From NCBI GenBank assembly GCA_001298555.1, contig LJCW01000242.1, positions 1 through 64,000 on the forward strand: a DNA stretch of 64,000 nt. Direction: 5' to 3'. Of this stretch, positions 45,841 through 55,334 are shown one piece after another. Position numbers and translations under genes: made by a program. Each line of letters begins with the position of its first letter. Position 1 is the stretch's first letter. Source of the DNA: Actinobacteria bacterium OV450 (GTDB lineage: Bacteria; Actinomycetota; Actinomycetes; Streptomycetales; Streptomycetaceae). Under the pieces are notes generated by a model, which was not told the DNA's origin, did no database searches, and saw only the letters and a list, made by a program, of their open reading frames with translations.

Positions 45841-46284
45841 CCGATCGGCCACCCGCAGCGCGGAGCCCGGGGCCCGGGGCCGGGCCGGGGCGGGCCACCA
45901 CCCGCCATGCAGGGCCCGGATACGGGGGCGGGGCCGGGCCACCGCGAGGGCCGCGGGCCGGTCCCCGCTGCCGCGCGGGGCCGGGCCACCCCGGGGGCCG
46001 AGGGCCGGTCCCCGCTGCCCGGGACCGCTGCCCGGGGCATGCCCCCACCCGGGTGCACGGGGCATGCCCCCACCCGGGCTTCCACCGTTCCCCGGCTCCG
46101 CCCGGCCTCCCCGGCTCCCGCCCGGCGTCCTCGATCGCCGGCGGGGCCGGAGACGCCCTCCGGCACGTACCGGTGCGGCCGGGCCGCATCCGGTCCGGTC
46201 GGCGTCCGAGGCGCGGGGTCCGGGGCCGGCCCCCGCGGGCGGCGCCGCACCTGGGCACGGGCCGGGGCCGGGCGGAGTGACGGG
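45841..46284. repeat. GC-rich intergenic region with 21-bp direct repeats
   Basis: No gene is apparent in this 444-bp stretch. It includes two exact 21-bp copies (46033-46053 and 46058-46078) that start CGGGGCATGCCC, and two copies of GGGCCGGTCCCCGCTGCC near 45955 and 46000. Several overlapping stems could act as terminators for the convergent genes on either side. Confidence 0.6.
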
Positions 46285-47877
46285 TCAGCTGCTGCGGAGG
46301 CTGCGGACGTCCAGGTGGCGCAGGACGCGGTCCACGATCTCCGGGTCGGCGCCCGGCTCACTGCGTGCGGCCAGCACCTCGTGCCGCGCGGCCGACATCA
46401 TCTCCCGCTGGATCCGCTGGACGTCCCGGATCCGCTCCACCCGCTTCGCGTAGGCCTCCCGCCGCTCCTCGTCGACCATGTCGGGACTGATCCTGGCCCC
46501 CACGTCGTACGCCCGCCGGTACAGCACCTCCACGAGGTCGGCCGGGAGGTCCTCCACCTCCTCGATCTCCTTCAGCCTCCGCTTCGCGGCCTTCGCCGCG
46601 CGGATCGCCAGCCGCCGCTCGGTCTCCCGCTCGGCGTCCTCGTCCGCCTCCACCCCCAGCTTCCCCACCAGCCACGGCAGCGTCAGTCCCTGGCACACCA
46701 GCGTCACCATGATCACGGCGAACGCGATGAAGATGATCTGGTCCCGCGCCGGAAACGGCGCCCCGTCCTCCACCCGCAGCGGAATGGCCAGCGCCAGCGC
46801 CACCGAGGCCACCCCCCGCATCCCGGCCCACCACATCACGACGCTCTCGCGCCAGCTCAGCGGGATCTCCTCGGCGTAGTCGCGCCGCTTGTGCAGCCGT
46901 TTGGCCAGCCACCCGGCCGGCAGCAGCCACGCCAGCCGTACGAGGACCACCACCGCGATCACGGCGGCCGCCCACCCCGCCATCTCCGCCACGCGGCCCT
47001 TCGCGACGCCGAAGACGTTGTGCAGCTCCAGCCCGATCAGCCCGAACGCCACGCCCGTGACGAGCGTGTCCACGACCTCCCAGAAGGTGTGCCCGGCGAG
47101 CCGCCCCAGCACATCGTCCGCGTCGCTCGCGTACTCCGCGAGGAACAGCGCCGTCGTCAGCACGGCCAGCACGCCCGACCCCTTGAGCTCCTCGGCCACG
47201 ACGTACGACACGAACGGCACGAGCAGCGTCAGCCCGATCTGGAGCGTGGCGTCGTCGAGCCGTCCCATGAGGGCGTTGGTGGCCCACCCCAGCAGCAGGC
47301 CGACACCGACGGCGACCACGGCGGAGAGCACGAACTCCCCCAGCGCGACGGGCCAGGAGAAGCTGCCGCTGACGGCGGCGGCGATGGCCACGTGATAGAG
47401 CACGATCGCGGTGACGTCGTTGAACAGGCCCTCGCCCTCCAGGATCGACACCATGCGGCGCGGCAGCCCGAGCGATCCGGCGACGGCGGTCGCGGCGACG
47501 GGGTCGGGCGGGGCCACGAGCGCGCCGAGCGCGACCGCGGCGGCGAGCGGCAGTGCGGGGACGACGGCGTACGCGACGGCGGCGACGGCGGCGGTCGTGA
47601 CGAACACGAGGGCCACGGCGAGCAGGAGGATGGGCCGGACGTTGGCGGCGAACTGCCGCCACGACGTGCGCTGCGCCGACGCGTAGAGCAGTGGGGGCAG
47701 CAGGAGCGGCAGGATGTACTCGGGCGGGATGTCGACGTTCGGCACGGCCGGCACGAGTGCCAGTGCGGCCCCGCCGATGGTCATCAGGACGGGCGCGGGC
47801 AGCCCGAGCCGGTCCCCGAGCGGCACGGTGACCACGGCTCCGAGCAGCAGCACGAACAGCAGAGCAAGCTGATCCAC
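46285..47877 (-). CDS. Cation/proton antiporter (CPA1, Na+/H+ exchanger family)
   Basis: A 530-residue membrane antiporter. About 12 helices are visible from QLALLFVLLLGAVVTVPLG on. Core motifs are LGALVAPPDPVAATAVAGSLGLPRRMVSILEGEGLFNDVTAIVLY, which holds the conserved DP and ND acid residues, and RESVVMWWAGMRGVASVALALAIP. A long charged cytoplasmic C-terminus (about residues 400-530) contains a coiled Arg/Glu-rich segment. The GTG at 47877 begins the first helix; the frame is open further upstream but that part is not family-like. Confidence 0.9.
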   Translation of the reverse strand: MDQLALLFVLLLGAVVTVPLGDRLGLPAPVLMTIGGAALALVPAVPNVDIPPEYILPLLLPPLLYASAQRTSWRQFAANVRPILLLAVALVFVTTAAVAAVAYAVVPALPLAAAVALGALVAPPDPVAATAVAGSLGLPRRMVSILEGEGLFNDVTAIVLYHVAIAAAVSGSFSWPVALGEFVLSAVVAVGVGLLLGWATNALMGRLDDATLQIGLTLLVPFVSYVVAEELKGSGVLAVLTTALFLAEYASDADDVLGRLAGHTFWEVVDTLVTGVAFGLIGLELHNVFGVAKGRVAEMAGWAAAVIAVVVLVRLAWLLPAGWLAKRLHKRRDYAEEIPLSWRESVVMWWAGMRGVASVALALAIPLRVEDGAPFPARDQIIFIAFAVIMVTLVCQGLTLPWLVGKLGVEADEDAERETERRLAIRAAKAAKRRLKEIEEVEDLPADLVEVLYRRAYDVGARISPDMVDEERREAYAKRVERIRDVQRIQREMMSAARHEVLAARSEPGADPEIVDRVLRHLDVRSLRSS

Positions 47878-48130
47878 TCCCCCACCCTGCCAGGCCGCTG
47901 TCGCTGAGCCGTGCGGAGGGGGGCTGCAGCCGCGTGTCGGCACCCCGGGCGCCGACGGGCCCGTACGGGGCAGGCGCCGTCCGCCGGCCGACACCTCACC
48001 GGGGTCCGGGGCCGGGCCCCGGTGAAGGGGAGAGGGGCGGGAAGGGGACCGGCTCCGCGGGGACCCGGTCGGCCGACGCGCAGGCCCCGGTGCCCGGTGG
48101 GCCGGATCCGCAGGGCTGGCGCGGCGTCCA
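47878..48130. other. Intergenic region with no recognised feature
   Basis: GC-rich, no supported gene; it should carry the antiporter promoter. Confidence 0.5.
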
Positions 48131-48165
48131 CGGGCTACGGGCTACGGGCTACGGGCTACGGGCTA
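48131..48165. repeat. Heptanucleotide tandem repeat (CGGGCTA)5
   Basis: Five perfect 7-bp copies; the last one supplies the stop codon (TAG on the minus strand) of the GNAT gene. Confidence 0.9.
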
Positions 48166-48627
48166 CGGGAGCGTGCGCCTCATCGACCGGTGCGGGATGC
48201 CCGCGTCCTCGAACTCCGGCCCGTAGGCCGTGTACCCGAGCCGCTCGTAGAAGCCGAGCGCGTGCGTCTGCGCGCCCAGTTCGACCGCGGCGAGGCCCAG
48301 CCGGGCGGCCTCCGCCTCGATCGCGCGGACCAGGGCCACTCCCACGCCCAGGCCGCGCGCGGACCTGGTTACGGCGAGCCGGCCGAGGGAGCCGACCGTC
48401 AGGTCGCCCGTCTTGGCCAGGGCGGCCGGCCCGTGGAGCAGCCGGCCGGTGCCGAGCGGTTCCCCGCCGGGCCCCTCGGCGAGCACGTGCAGGGCGTCCG
48501 CGTCGTACGCGTCGTACTCGATCGACTCGGGCACGGACTGTTCGACGACGAACACCTCGGTCCGTACGGCGAAGCACGCCCGGAGGTCCGCCTCGGAGGC
48601 GGCGCCCCTGACCGTGAAGGCCGTCAC
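48163..48627 (-). CDS. GNAT family N-acetyltransferase
   Basis: A 154-residue acetyl-CoA-dependent acyltransferase of the ElaA-like type. Motif [24 protein letters not shown] marks the N-terminal substrate side; [24 protein letters not shown] is the acetyl-CoA P-loop (V/I-x-x-x-x-R/Q-G-x-G/A), and [17 protein letters not shown] the C-terminus. GTG 48627 overlaps the RluD stop. The stop is in the downstream heptamer array. Confidence 0.87.
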   Translation of the reverse strand: MTAFTVRGAASEADLRACFAVRTEVFVVEQSVPESIEYDAYDADALHVLAEGPGGEPLGTGRLLHGPAALAKTGDLTVGSLGRLAVTRSARGLGVGVALVRAIEAEAARLGLAAVELGAQTHALGFYERLGYTAYGPEFEDAGIPHRSMRRTLP

Positions 48628-49565
48628 TCGCTCTCGGCCCGGATCACGTCCAGCGCGTGCTGGAGGTCCGCCGGGTAGGTGCTCTCGAACTCCACCCACT
48701 GGCCGTCCGACGGGTGCTCGAAGCCGAGGCGCACGGCGTGCAGCCACTGGCGGGTCAGGCCCAGCCGCTTGGCGACGGTCGGGTCGGCGCCGTAGGTGAG
48801 GTCGCCGACGCACGGGTGCCGGTGCGCGGACATGTGGACGCGGATCTGGTGCGTGCGCCCGGTCTCCAGCTTGATGTCGAGCAGCGAGGCCGCGCGGAAG
48901 GCCTCGATCAGGTCGTAGTGGGTGACGGACGGCTTGCCGTCCTGGGTGACGGCCCACTTGTAGTCCGCGCTGGGGTGGCGGCCGATGGGGGCGTCGATGG
49001 TGCCGCTCATCGGGTCCGGGTGCCCCTGGACCAGGGCGTGGTACCGCTTGTCCACGACCCGCTCGCGGAACTGGTTCTTCAGGGAGGTGTACGCGCGCTC
49101 GGACTTGGCGACGGCCATCAGGCCGGAGGTGCCGACGTCGAGGCGGTGCACGATGCCCTGGCGCTCGGACGCGCCGGAGGTGGAGATGCGGTAGCCGGCG
49201 GCGGCGAGACCGCCGATGACGGTGGTGCCGGTCCAGCCGGGGCTCGGGTGGGCGGCGACGCCCACCGGCTTCATGATGACGACGATGTCGTCGTCGTCAT
49301 GGACGATCTCCATGCCGGGGACGGGCTCGGCGACGACCTCGACCGGCCGCGGCGGCGCGGGCATCTCGACTTCGAGCCAGGCACCGCCGTGCACGCGCTC
49401 GGACTTCCCGGCGACGCTGCCGTCGACCGACACCTTCCCCGCCGCGGCGAGCTCGGCCGCCTTCGTCCGGGAAAAACCGAACATACGGGCGATGGCGGCG
49501 TCGACGCGCTCGCCTTCGAGGCCATCGGGAACGGGCAGGGTGCGGATCTCGGGAATCGTACTCAC
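48624..49565 (-). CDS. rluD: RluD/RluA-family pseudouridine synthase
   Basis: Converts uridine to pseudouridine in rRNA; 313 residues. An N-terminal S4 domain ([31 protein letters not shown]) is followed by the catalytic domain with [18 protein letters not shown], where Asp is the nucleophile, and [19 protein letters not shown]. The exact rRNA positions are not deducible. GTG 49565; coupled to the GNAT gene. Confidence 0.9.
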   Translation of the reverse strand: MSTIPEIRTLPVPDGLEGERVDAAIARMFGFSRTKAAELAAAGKVSVDGSVAGKSERVHGGAWLEVEMPAPPRPVEVVAEPVPGMEIVHDDDDIVVIMKPVGVAAHPSPGWTGTTVIGGLAAAGYRISTSGASERQGIVHRLDVGTSGLMAVAKSERAYTSLKNQFRERVVDKRYHALVQGHPDPMSGTIDAPIGRHPSADYKWAVTQDGKPSVTHYDLIEAFRAASLLDIKLETGRTHQIRVHMSAHRHPCVGDLTYGADPTVAKRLGLTRQWLHAVRLGFEHPSDGQWVEFESTYPADLQHALDVIRAESE

Positions 49566-49628
49566 CCGTCGAGTATGCAGGACTCGACGGCGCGGCGGTT
49601 CCGCGATCGGTGGGCCACGGCCCCGCGA

Positions 49629-50189
49629 TCAGTCCTTGTGGACCGTGCCGTCCGGGTCCAGACCCTTGAACGAGAGCAGCACGATCAGGATGCCGCCGCA
49701 CACGATCGCCGAGTCCGCCAGATTGAAGACGGCGAAGTGGGCGGGGGCGATGAAGTCGACGACGGCTCCCCGGAACACCCCCGGCGAACGGAAGATCCGG
49801 TCGGTGAGGTTGCCCAGCGCGCCGCCCAGCAGCAGACCCAGGGCGATCGCCCACGGCAGGCTGTAGAGCTTCCGGGCCAGCCGCACGATCACGATGATCA
49901 CGGTGGCCGCGATGCACGTGAAGATGATGGTGAAGGCCTCGCCGAAGCCGAAGGCGGCGCCCGGGTTGCGGATCGCCTCGAACTTCAGCAGATCGCCGAT
50001 GATCCGGATCGGCGGCTGGTGCTCCAGCTTCGCCACGACCAGCATCTTGCTGCCGAAGTCCAGCAGGTAGGCGAGCAGCGCGACGACGAGCAGCGCGACG
50101 ATCCGCCGACGCCCCTTGGGCTCGACGGACTCCGGCTGGGCGCCTTCCCCGATCTCCGGCGTACCGATGATGCTCTCCGCCTCTGCCAC
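49629..50189 (-). CDS. lspA: Lipoprotein signal peptidase (signal peptidase II)
   Basis: Cleaves diacylglyceryl prolipoproteins made by Lgt. The 186-residue protein has four transmembrane segments and both catalytic Asp motifs: [23 protein letters not shown] and [15 protein letters not shown]; the [16 protein letters not shown] loop is also conserved. GTG 50189 with AGAGGGA upstream; a hydrophilic N-terminus of about 30 residues precedes the first helix. Its partner lgt is at 5.9-7.0 kb. Confidence 0.95.
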   Translation of the reverse strand: MAEAESIIGTPEIGEGAQPESVEPKGRRRIVALLVVALLAYLLDFGSKMLVVAKLEHQPPIRIIGDLLKFEAIRNPGAAFGFGEAFTIIFTCIAATVIIVIVRLARKLYSLPWAIALGLLLGGALGNLTDRIFRSPGVFRGAVVDFIAPAHFAVFNLADSAIVCGGILIVLLSFKGLDPDGTVHKD

Positions 50190-50331
50190 GTGAGTCCCTC
50201 TGCTGGCTCGAACCAGGTTGCCGACGACACAGCCGTGCCAGGTTCCTGGACCCTGACGAGACACGAGAGTACGTCAGGGTCCGTCCGGGGCGCCGCCCGG
50301 CCCGTACCGCATCAGCGGACCCCGTGCCGGC

Positions 50332-51282
50332 TCAGTGCCGCCGCTCCTGCTTCTGCTTGCAGTCCACGCACAGCGTCGCGCGCGGGAAGGCCTGCATCCT
50401 GGCCTTCCCGATGGGCCGGCCGCAGTTCTCGCAGAGCCCGTACGTGCCGGCCTCCAGTCGCTCCAGGGCCCGCTCGGACTGTTCGAGCATCTCGCGGGCG
50501 TTCGCGGCGAGGGCCAGCTCGGACTCGCGGGTGATGTTCTTGGTGCCGGTGTCGGCCTGGTCGTCACCCGCACCGTCCCCTGAGTCGCGCATCAGGCCCG
50601 AGATGGCCTCGTCGGAGGCCTGGAGCTCGTTGCGCAGCCGCAGGACCTCGCTCTGCAGCTCCTCGCGCGCCTCGGTCACCTCTTCCGGGGTCCAGGGGTC
50701 CTCACCCGGCCGTACGGCCAGCTCGCCCGGCGCCAGGCCCGCCGTGACCCTGGCCTTCGGCAGGCCGCTGGTGGCGGCCGCAGCCGTCTTCCTGGCCGTG
50801 CCGGTGCTCTTCTTGGCAACCACTTTCCGGGCTCCCGTCTGTTGCGCGGCGTGCGCCGCCCCCTCGGCCCCGGCCGCCTTGGCCGTGACCTTCCTCGCGG
50901 TCGTCTTCCCGACGCCGGTCGCCTTCTTGACGGCCGTCCTGTCGACGGCCGTCCTGTTCACGGCCGGGCCCTTCCCGGCCGCTGCCTTCCCGGCGGCCGC
51001 CTCCTTGGCGGGCACCTTCCCGGCAGCCGCCTTCCCCGCCGTCTTGGCGGGCGCCTTCCCCGCCGTGGCGGGCGCCCTGCCTGCCGTCTTGGCGGGCGAC
51101 TTGGCGGGCGCCTTGGCCGCCGCCCCGCTGGCCTTCCCGGCTGCCTTCCCGGCCGCCGCCTTGGCCGGCGGCTTCTCGGCCGCCTTCTTGCCGGCCGTGG
51201 TCTTCTTGCCGGCCGTGGCCTTTCCGACAGCCTTTCCGACAGCCTTCTCGGCAGTTCTCCCGGCGGTCTTCTTAGCCACCAT
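50332..51282 (-). CDS. TraR/DksA-type zinc-finger protein with Lys/Ala/Pro-rich tail
   Basis: A 316-residue protein in two parts. The first 190 or so residues are Lys/Ala/Pro/Gly repeats (AKTAGRAPATAGKAPAKTAGK-like) resembling eukaryotic histone H1 tails or HupS-type nucleoid proteins. The C-terminal 125 residues form a DksA-like coiled coil (TPEEVTEAREELQSEVLRLR) and a C4 zinc finger (GLCENCGRPIGKARMQAFPR, CVDC). The coiled-coil tip lacks an obvious DksA acidic pair. ATG 51282 with AAGGGG upstream. Likely RNA-polymerase or nucleic-acid binding (inference). Confidence 0.85.
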   Translation of the reverse strand: MVAKKTAGRTAEKAVGKAVGKATAGKKTTAGKKAAEKPPAKAAAGKAAGKASGAAAKAPAKSPAKTAGRAPATAGKAPAKTAGKAAAGKVPAKEAAAGKAAAGKGPAVNRTAVDRTAVKKATGVGKTTARKVTAKAAGAEGAAHAAQQTGARKVVAKKSTGTARKTAAAATSGLPKARVTAGLAPGELAVRPGEDPWTPEEVTEAREELQSEVLRLRNELQASDEAISGLMRDSGDGAGDDQADTGTKNITRESELALAANAREMLEQSERALERLEAGTYGLCENCGRPIGKARMQAFPRATLCVDCKQKQERRH

Positions 51283-51565
51283 GGCCGCGGCCCCTTCACA
51301 TACTGTGATCTTGCGCGCGAATCGTGCCGGAACGATAAATCGACTCCGGCCTCGCGGCAACGGGGCACGCGTCCGTCGATGCCAACCTGCATCCGTTGTG
51401 CCCAGCAGGAAGCCCGGTAATCCGCCACTCCCGTCACACCGGAATCCGGACCGGCACATCGGCCCGTTCGGGTCACGCCACACACCCGCCCGGCGGCCGG
51501 CCCGGGTCCGTCGCACCCCCCACCCCGCCCCCGTAAACCGGTCTGCCGAGCGGGCCCCCGCCCCG

Positions 51566-51571
51566 TACACT
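51566..51571 (+). promoter_or_regulatory. -10 element of the ileS T-box promoter
   Basis: TACACT, about 300 bp upstream of ileS and 6-7 nt before the inferred transcription start of the T-box leader near 51578. No clear -35. Confidence 0.5.
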
Positions 51572-51577
51572 GGGCCC

Positions 51578-51860
51578 AGCGAAAGGCATGGACGGGGACG
51601 AGTAGCGTCGGACGCAGCCATGAGCGACCCGGGGACGGTGAGAGCCCGGGGGCGAGCGCGATGCGAAGGATCACCCCTGAGCCGCCGGAAGAAAGCCGTA
51701 CGGATCCCACCGGATCCCGCGCGGCGAGTAGAACCGGCTTCGCACCCCAATGAGGGGGCCACCGGATCCGTCCGGAGGCCAAGGAGGGTGGTACCGCGGG
51801 AGCAGCAGTCGGCTCTCGTCCCTCCGGACGGAAGCGACACCCCGCCGGAGGAAGAGTTCA
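51578..51860 (+). promoter_or_regulatory. T-box riboswitch of ileS (translational type)
   Basis: The T-box consensus GGGTGGTACCGCGG is at 51786-51799. An AUC isoleucine codon sits in GAAGGATCACC (51670-51672) as the candidate specifier. CCTCCGG at 51821-51827 complements CCGGAGG at 51845-51851, which is the ileS ribosome site, so uncharged tRNA-Ile would free the site by pairing with the T-box. No run of T follows, so translational rather than transcriptional control is expected, as reported for actinobacterial ileS leaders. Confidence 0.88.
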
Positions 51861-51865
51861 GCCTC

Positions 51866-54800
51866 ATGACCACACCGCCGCAGTACCGCCCGGTACCCGC
51901 CCAGGTCGACCTGCCTGCCCTTGAGCACGCCGTCCTCGACTTCTGGCGCGAGAGCAAGACCTTCGCCAAGACCCTGGAGCAGTCCGAGGGACGCCCCGAG
52001 TGGGTCTTCTACGAGGGCCCGCCCACCGCGAACGGCATGCCCGGCGCGCACCACATCGAGGCCCGCGTCTTCAAGGACGTCTTCCCCCGGTTCCGCACGA
52101 TGCGCGGCTACCACGTCGCCCGCAAGGCCGGCTGGGACTGCCACGGCCTGCCGGTCGAGCTCGCCGTCGAGAAGGAGCTCGGCTTCAACGGCAAGCAGGA
52201 CATCGAGGCGTACGGCATCGCCGAGTTCAACGCCAAGTGCCGCGAGTCCGTGACCCGCCACACCGACGCGTTCACCGAGCTCACGACCCGGATGGGCTAC
52301 TGGGTCGACCTGGACGACGCGTACCGGACCATGGACCCCGAGTACGTCGAGTCCGTGTGGTGGTCGCTGAAGGAGATCTTCAACAAGGGCCTGCTGACCC
52401 AGGATCACCGCGTCGCACCCTGGTGCCCGCGCTGCGGCACCGGCCTCTCGGACCACGAGCTGGCGCAGGGCTACGAGACGGTCGTCGACCCGTCGGTCTA
52501 CGTCCGCTTCCCGCTGACCTCCGGCCCGCTCGCCGGCGAGGCGGCCCTGCTGGTGTGGACGACGACCCCCTGGACCCTGGTGTCCAACACGGCGGTCGCG
52601 GCCCACCCCGAGGTCACGTACGTGGTCGCCCGCCGTACCGGCGTCGAGGACTCGGAGAAGCTCGTCGTCGCCCAGCCGCTGCTGGAGAAGTCCCTCGGCG
52701 AGGGCTGGGAGGCCACCGGCCAGACGTTCACCGGCAAGGAGATGGAGCGCTGGACGTACGAGCGTCCGTTCTCCCTCGTCGAGTTCCCCGAGCCCGCCCA
52801 CTACGTCGTGAACGCCGAGTACGTCACGACCGAGGACGGCACCGGTCTGGTCCACCAGTCCCCCGCCTTCGGCGCCGACGACCTCGCGGTCTGCCGCGCG
52901 TACGGCCTGCCGGTCGTGAACCCCGTCCGCCCCGACGGCACGTTCGAGGAGGAGGTCCCGCTGGTCGGCGGCGTCTTCTTCAAGAAGGCCGACGAGAAGC
53001 TGACCGCCGACCTGGACGCGCGCGGCCTGCTCTTCAAGCACATCGCCTACGAGCACAGCTACCCGCACTGCTGGCGCTGCCACACGGCCCTGCTCTACTA
53101 CGCGCAGCCGTCCTGGTACATCCGCACCACCGCCGTCAAGGACGCGATGCTGCGGGAGAACGAGAAGACGAACTGGTTCCCGGACTCGGTCAAGCAGGGC
53201 CGCTTCGGCGACTGGCTGAACAACAACATCGACTGGGCGCTCTCCCGCAACCGCTACTGGGGCACCCCGCTGCCGATCTGGCGCTGCGAGGAGAACCACC
53301 TCACGTGCGTCGGCTCCCGCGCCGAGCTGTCCGAGCTCTCCGGCCAGGACCACTCGGACCTGGACCCGCACCGCCCGTACATCGACGACGTCACGTTCAC
53401 GTGCACGCACGAGGGCTGCTCCCTGACCGCCGTCCGCGTGCCGGAGGTCATCGACGCCTGGTACGACTCGGGCTCGATGCCGTTCGCGCAGTGGGGCTAC
53501 CCGTACAAGAACAAGGAGATCTTCGAGAAGCGCTACCCGGCGCAGTTCATCTCGGAGGCCATCGACCAGACCCGCGGGTGGTTCTACACCCTGATGGCGG
53601 TCGGCACGCTCGTCTTCGACAAGTCCTCGTACGAGAACGTGGTCTGCCTGGGCCACATCCTCGCCGAGGACGGCCGCAAGATGTCCAAGCACCTGGGCAA
53701 CATCCTCCAGCCGATCCCGCTCATGGACCAGCACGGCGCGGACGCGGTGCGCTGGTTCATGGCGGCCGGCGGCTCCCCGTGGGCGGCCCGCCGGGTCGGC
53801 CACGGCACCATCCAGGAAGTCGTCCGCAAGACCCTCCTCACGTACTGGAACACGGTCGCCTTCCAGGCCCTGTACGCCCGTACGTCGAACTGGGCCCCCT
53901 CGGCGGCCGACCCGGCGCCGGCGGACCGCACGGTCCTGGACCGCTGGCTGCTGTCCGAGCTGAACGCCCTCGTGACCGAGGTCACGGACGCGATGGAGTC
54001 GTACGACACCCAGCGCGCCGGCAAGCTGCTGTCGGCCTTCGTGGACGACCTCTCCAACTGGTACGTCCGCCGCTCGCGGCGCCGCTTCTGGCAGGGCGAC
54101 GCAGCGGCGCTGCGCACCCTGCACGAGGTCGTGGAGACGGTGACGCGCCTGATGGCCCCGCTGACCCCCTTCATCACGGAGCGGGTCTGGCAGGACATGA
54201 TCGTCCCCGTGACCCCGGACGCGCCGGAGTCGGTCCACCTGTCCACGTGGCCGGCCGCCGACATCTCGGCGGTCGACGCGACCCTCTCGCAGCAGATGCT
54301 CCTGGTCCGCCGCCTGGTGGAGCTGGGCCGGGCCACGCGTGCCGAGTCGGGCGTGAAGACCCGCCAGCCGCTGTCCCGGGCGCTGGTCGGCGCGGTGGGC
54401 TTCGACGCGCTGTCCCCCGAGCTCCAGGCCCAGATCACGGAGGAGCTGAACGTCTCCTCCCTGGCCTCCCTCTCGGAGGTCGGCGGCTCGCTGGTGGACA
54501 CGACGGCGAAGGCGAACTTCCGGGCGCTGGGCAAGCGCTTCGGCAAGGGCGTCCAGGACGTGGCGAAGGCCGTCGCCGCCGCCGACGCGGCGGCGCTCTC
54601 CCTGGCCCTGCGCTCCGGCTCGGCGACGATCTCGCTGAACGGCGAGGAGATCTCCCTCTCCCCGGAGGAGGTCATCATCACGGAGACCCCGCGCGAGGGC
54701 TGGTCGGTGGCGTCCGACTCCGGTGCGACCGTGGCCCTGGACCTGGAGATCACTCCGGAGCTGCGGCTGGCGGGGCTGGCGCGTGACGCGATCCGCCTGA

Positions 54801-55024
54801 TCCAGGAGGCCCGGAAGAACTCCGGCCTGGACGTGGCGGACCGGATCGCCCTGCGCTGGTCCTCGTCCGACCCGGAGGTCGTGACGGCACTGACGGACCA
54901 CGCGTCACTGATCGCGGACGAGGTCCTCTCCACGGACTTCGCGTCCGGCGAGGCCGACGGCGCCTACGGCGAGCCGTTCACGGACGAGTCCCTGTCGCTG
55001 ACGTTCCGCCTCCGCAAGGCGTAG
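51866..55024 (+). CDS. ileS: Isoleucyl-tRNA synthetase
   Basis: Charges tRNA-Ile; 1052 residues. Class I signatures are GPPTANGMPGAHHIEARVFKD (HIGH-like) and EDGRKMSKHLGN (KMSKS). It has the editing domain (VWTTTPWTLVSNTAVAAHPEV), GWDCHGLPVE and the tRNA-binding C-terminal domain. This longer form is the version typical of actinobacteria. ATG 51866, ribosome site GGAGGAAG held in the T-box antisequestrator. It stands alone, convergent with the division cluster. Confidence 0.96.
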   Translation: MTTPPQYRPVPAQVDLPALEHAVLDFWRESKTFAKTLEQSEGRPEWVFYEGPPTANGMPGAHHIEARVFKDVFPRFRTMRGYHVARKAGWDCHGLPVELAVEKELGFNGKQDIEAYGIAEFNAKCRESVTRHTDAFTELTTRMGYWVDLDDAYRTMDPEYVESVWWSLKEIFNKGLLTQDHRVAPWCPRCGTGLSDHELAQGYETVVDPSVYVRFPLTSGPLAGEAALLVWTTTPWTLVSNTAVAAHPEVTYVVARRTGVEDSEKLVVAQPLLEKSLGEGWEATGQTFTGKEMERWTYERPFSLVEFPEPAHYVVNAEYVTTEDGTGLVHQSPAFGADDLAVCRAYGLPVVNPVRPDGTFEEEVPLVGGVFFKKADEKLTADLDARGLLFKHIAYEHSYPHCWRCHTALLYYAQPSWYIRTTAVKDAMLRENEKTNWFPDSVKQGRFGDWLNNNIDWALSRNRYWGTPLPIWRCEENHLTCVGSRAELSELSGQDHSDLDPHRPYIDDVTFTCTHEGCSLTAVRVPEVIDAWYDSGSMPFAQWGYPYKNKEIFEKRYPAQFISEAIDQTRGWFYTLMAVGTLVFDKSSYENVVCLGHILAEDGRKMSKHLGNILQPIPLMDQHGADAVRWFMAAGGSPWAARRVGHGTIQEVVRKTLLTYWNTVAFQALYARTSNWAPSAADPAPADRTVLDRWLLSELNALVTEVTDAMESYDTQRAGKLLSAFVDDLSNWYVRRSRRRFWQGDAAALRTLHEVVETVTRLMAPLTPFITERVWQDMIVPVTPDAPESVHLSTWPAADISAVDATLSQQMLLVRRLVELGRATRAESGVKTRQPLSRALVGAVGFDALSPELQAQITEELNVSSLASLSEVGGSLVDTTAKANFRALGKRFGKGVQDVAKAVAAADAAALSLALRSGSATISLNGEEISLSPEEVIITETPREGWSVASDSGATVALDLEITPELRLAGLARDAIRLIQEARKNSGLDVADRIALRWSSSDPEVVTALTDHASLIADEVLSTDFASGEADGAYGEPFTDESLSLTFRLRKA

Positions 55025-55033
55025 CCTCCCGGC

Positions 55034-55087
55034 CGTAACGGCCCGCGCCCCCTCCCTTCCGGTTGGGGGTGCGGGCCGTTACGTTTT
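55034..55087 (+). terminator. ileS terminator
   Basis: A 19-bp stem (55034-55052 with 55065-55083, one G-U pair) followed by TTTT. Confidence 0.9.
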
Positions 55088-55258
55088 CGCCGCGCCGCCC
55101 CGCCCCTTCCCGGAACCGGGCCCCGCCCGGGCCGGGGGTCGCGGCGGCCGACCCCCGGGAAACGGGGAAGGGGCCGGGCGGAGAGAGGCTCCGCGCGGCG
55201 CACCCCGCGCCCCCGCCTCCGTCGGCGCCGTCGGCCCGCCCCGCCCCGGGCACGCGAA
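55088..55258. other. Spacer between the ileS and divIVA terminators
   Basis: GC-rich, no gene or site I can support. Confidence 0.5.
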
Positions 55259-55302
55259 CGGGCCGGGCCCGGCACCCCCGAAGGGGAACCGGGCCCGGCC
55301 CG
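55259..55302 (-). terminator. divIVA terminator
   Basis: CGGGCCGGGCCCGG (55259-55272) pairs with CCGGGCCCGGCCCG (55289-55302) over a 16-nt loop, about 30 bp past the divIVA stop. Confidence 0.75.
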
Positions 55303-55334
55303 TGACTGCTGACGGCGCCCGTGGGGCGAGCCGC

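Noticed and set aside
50324..51865. N-terminal extension of ileS in the same frame
   Set aside because: It overlaps the T-box leader and the DksA-like gene on the other strand; ileS homology starts at ATG 51866.
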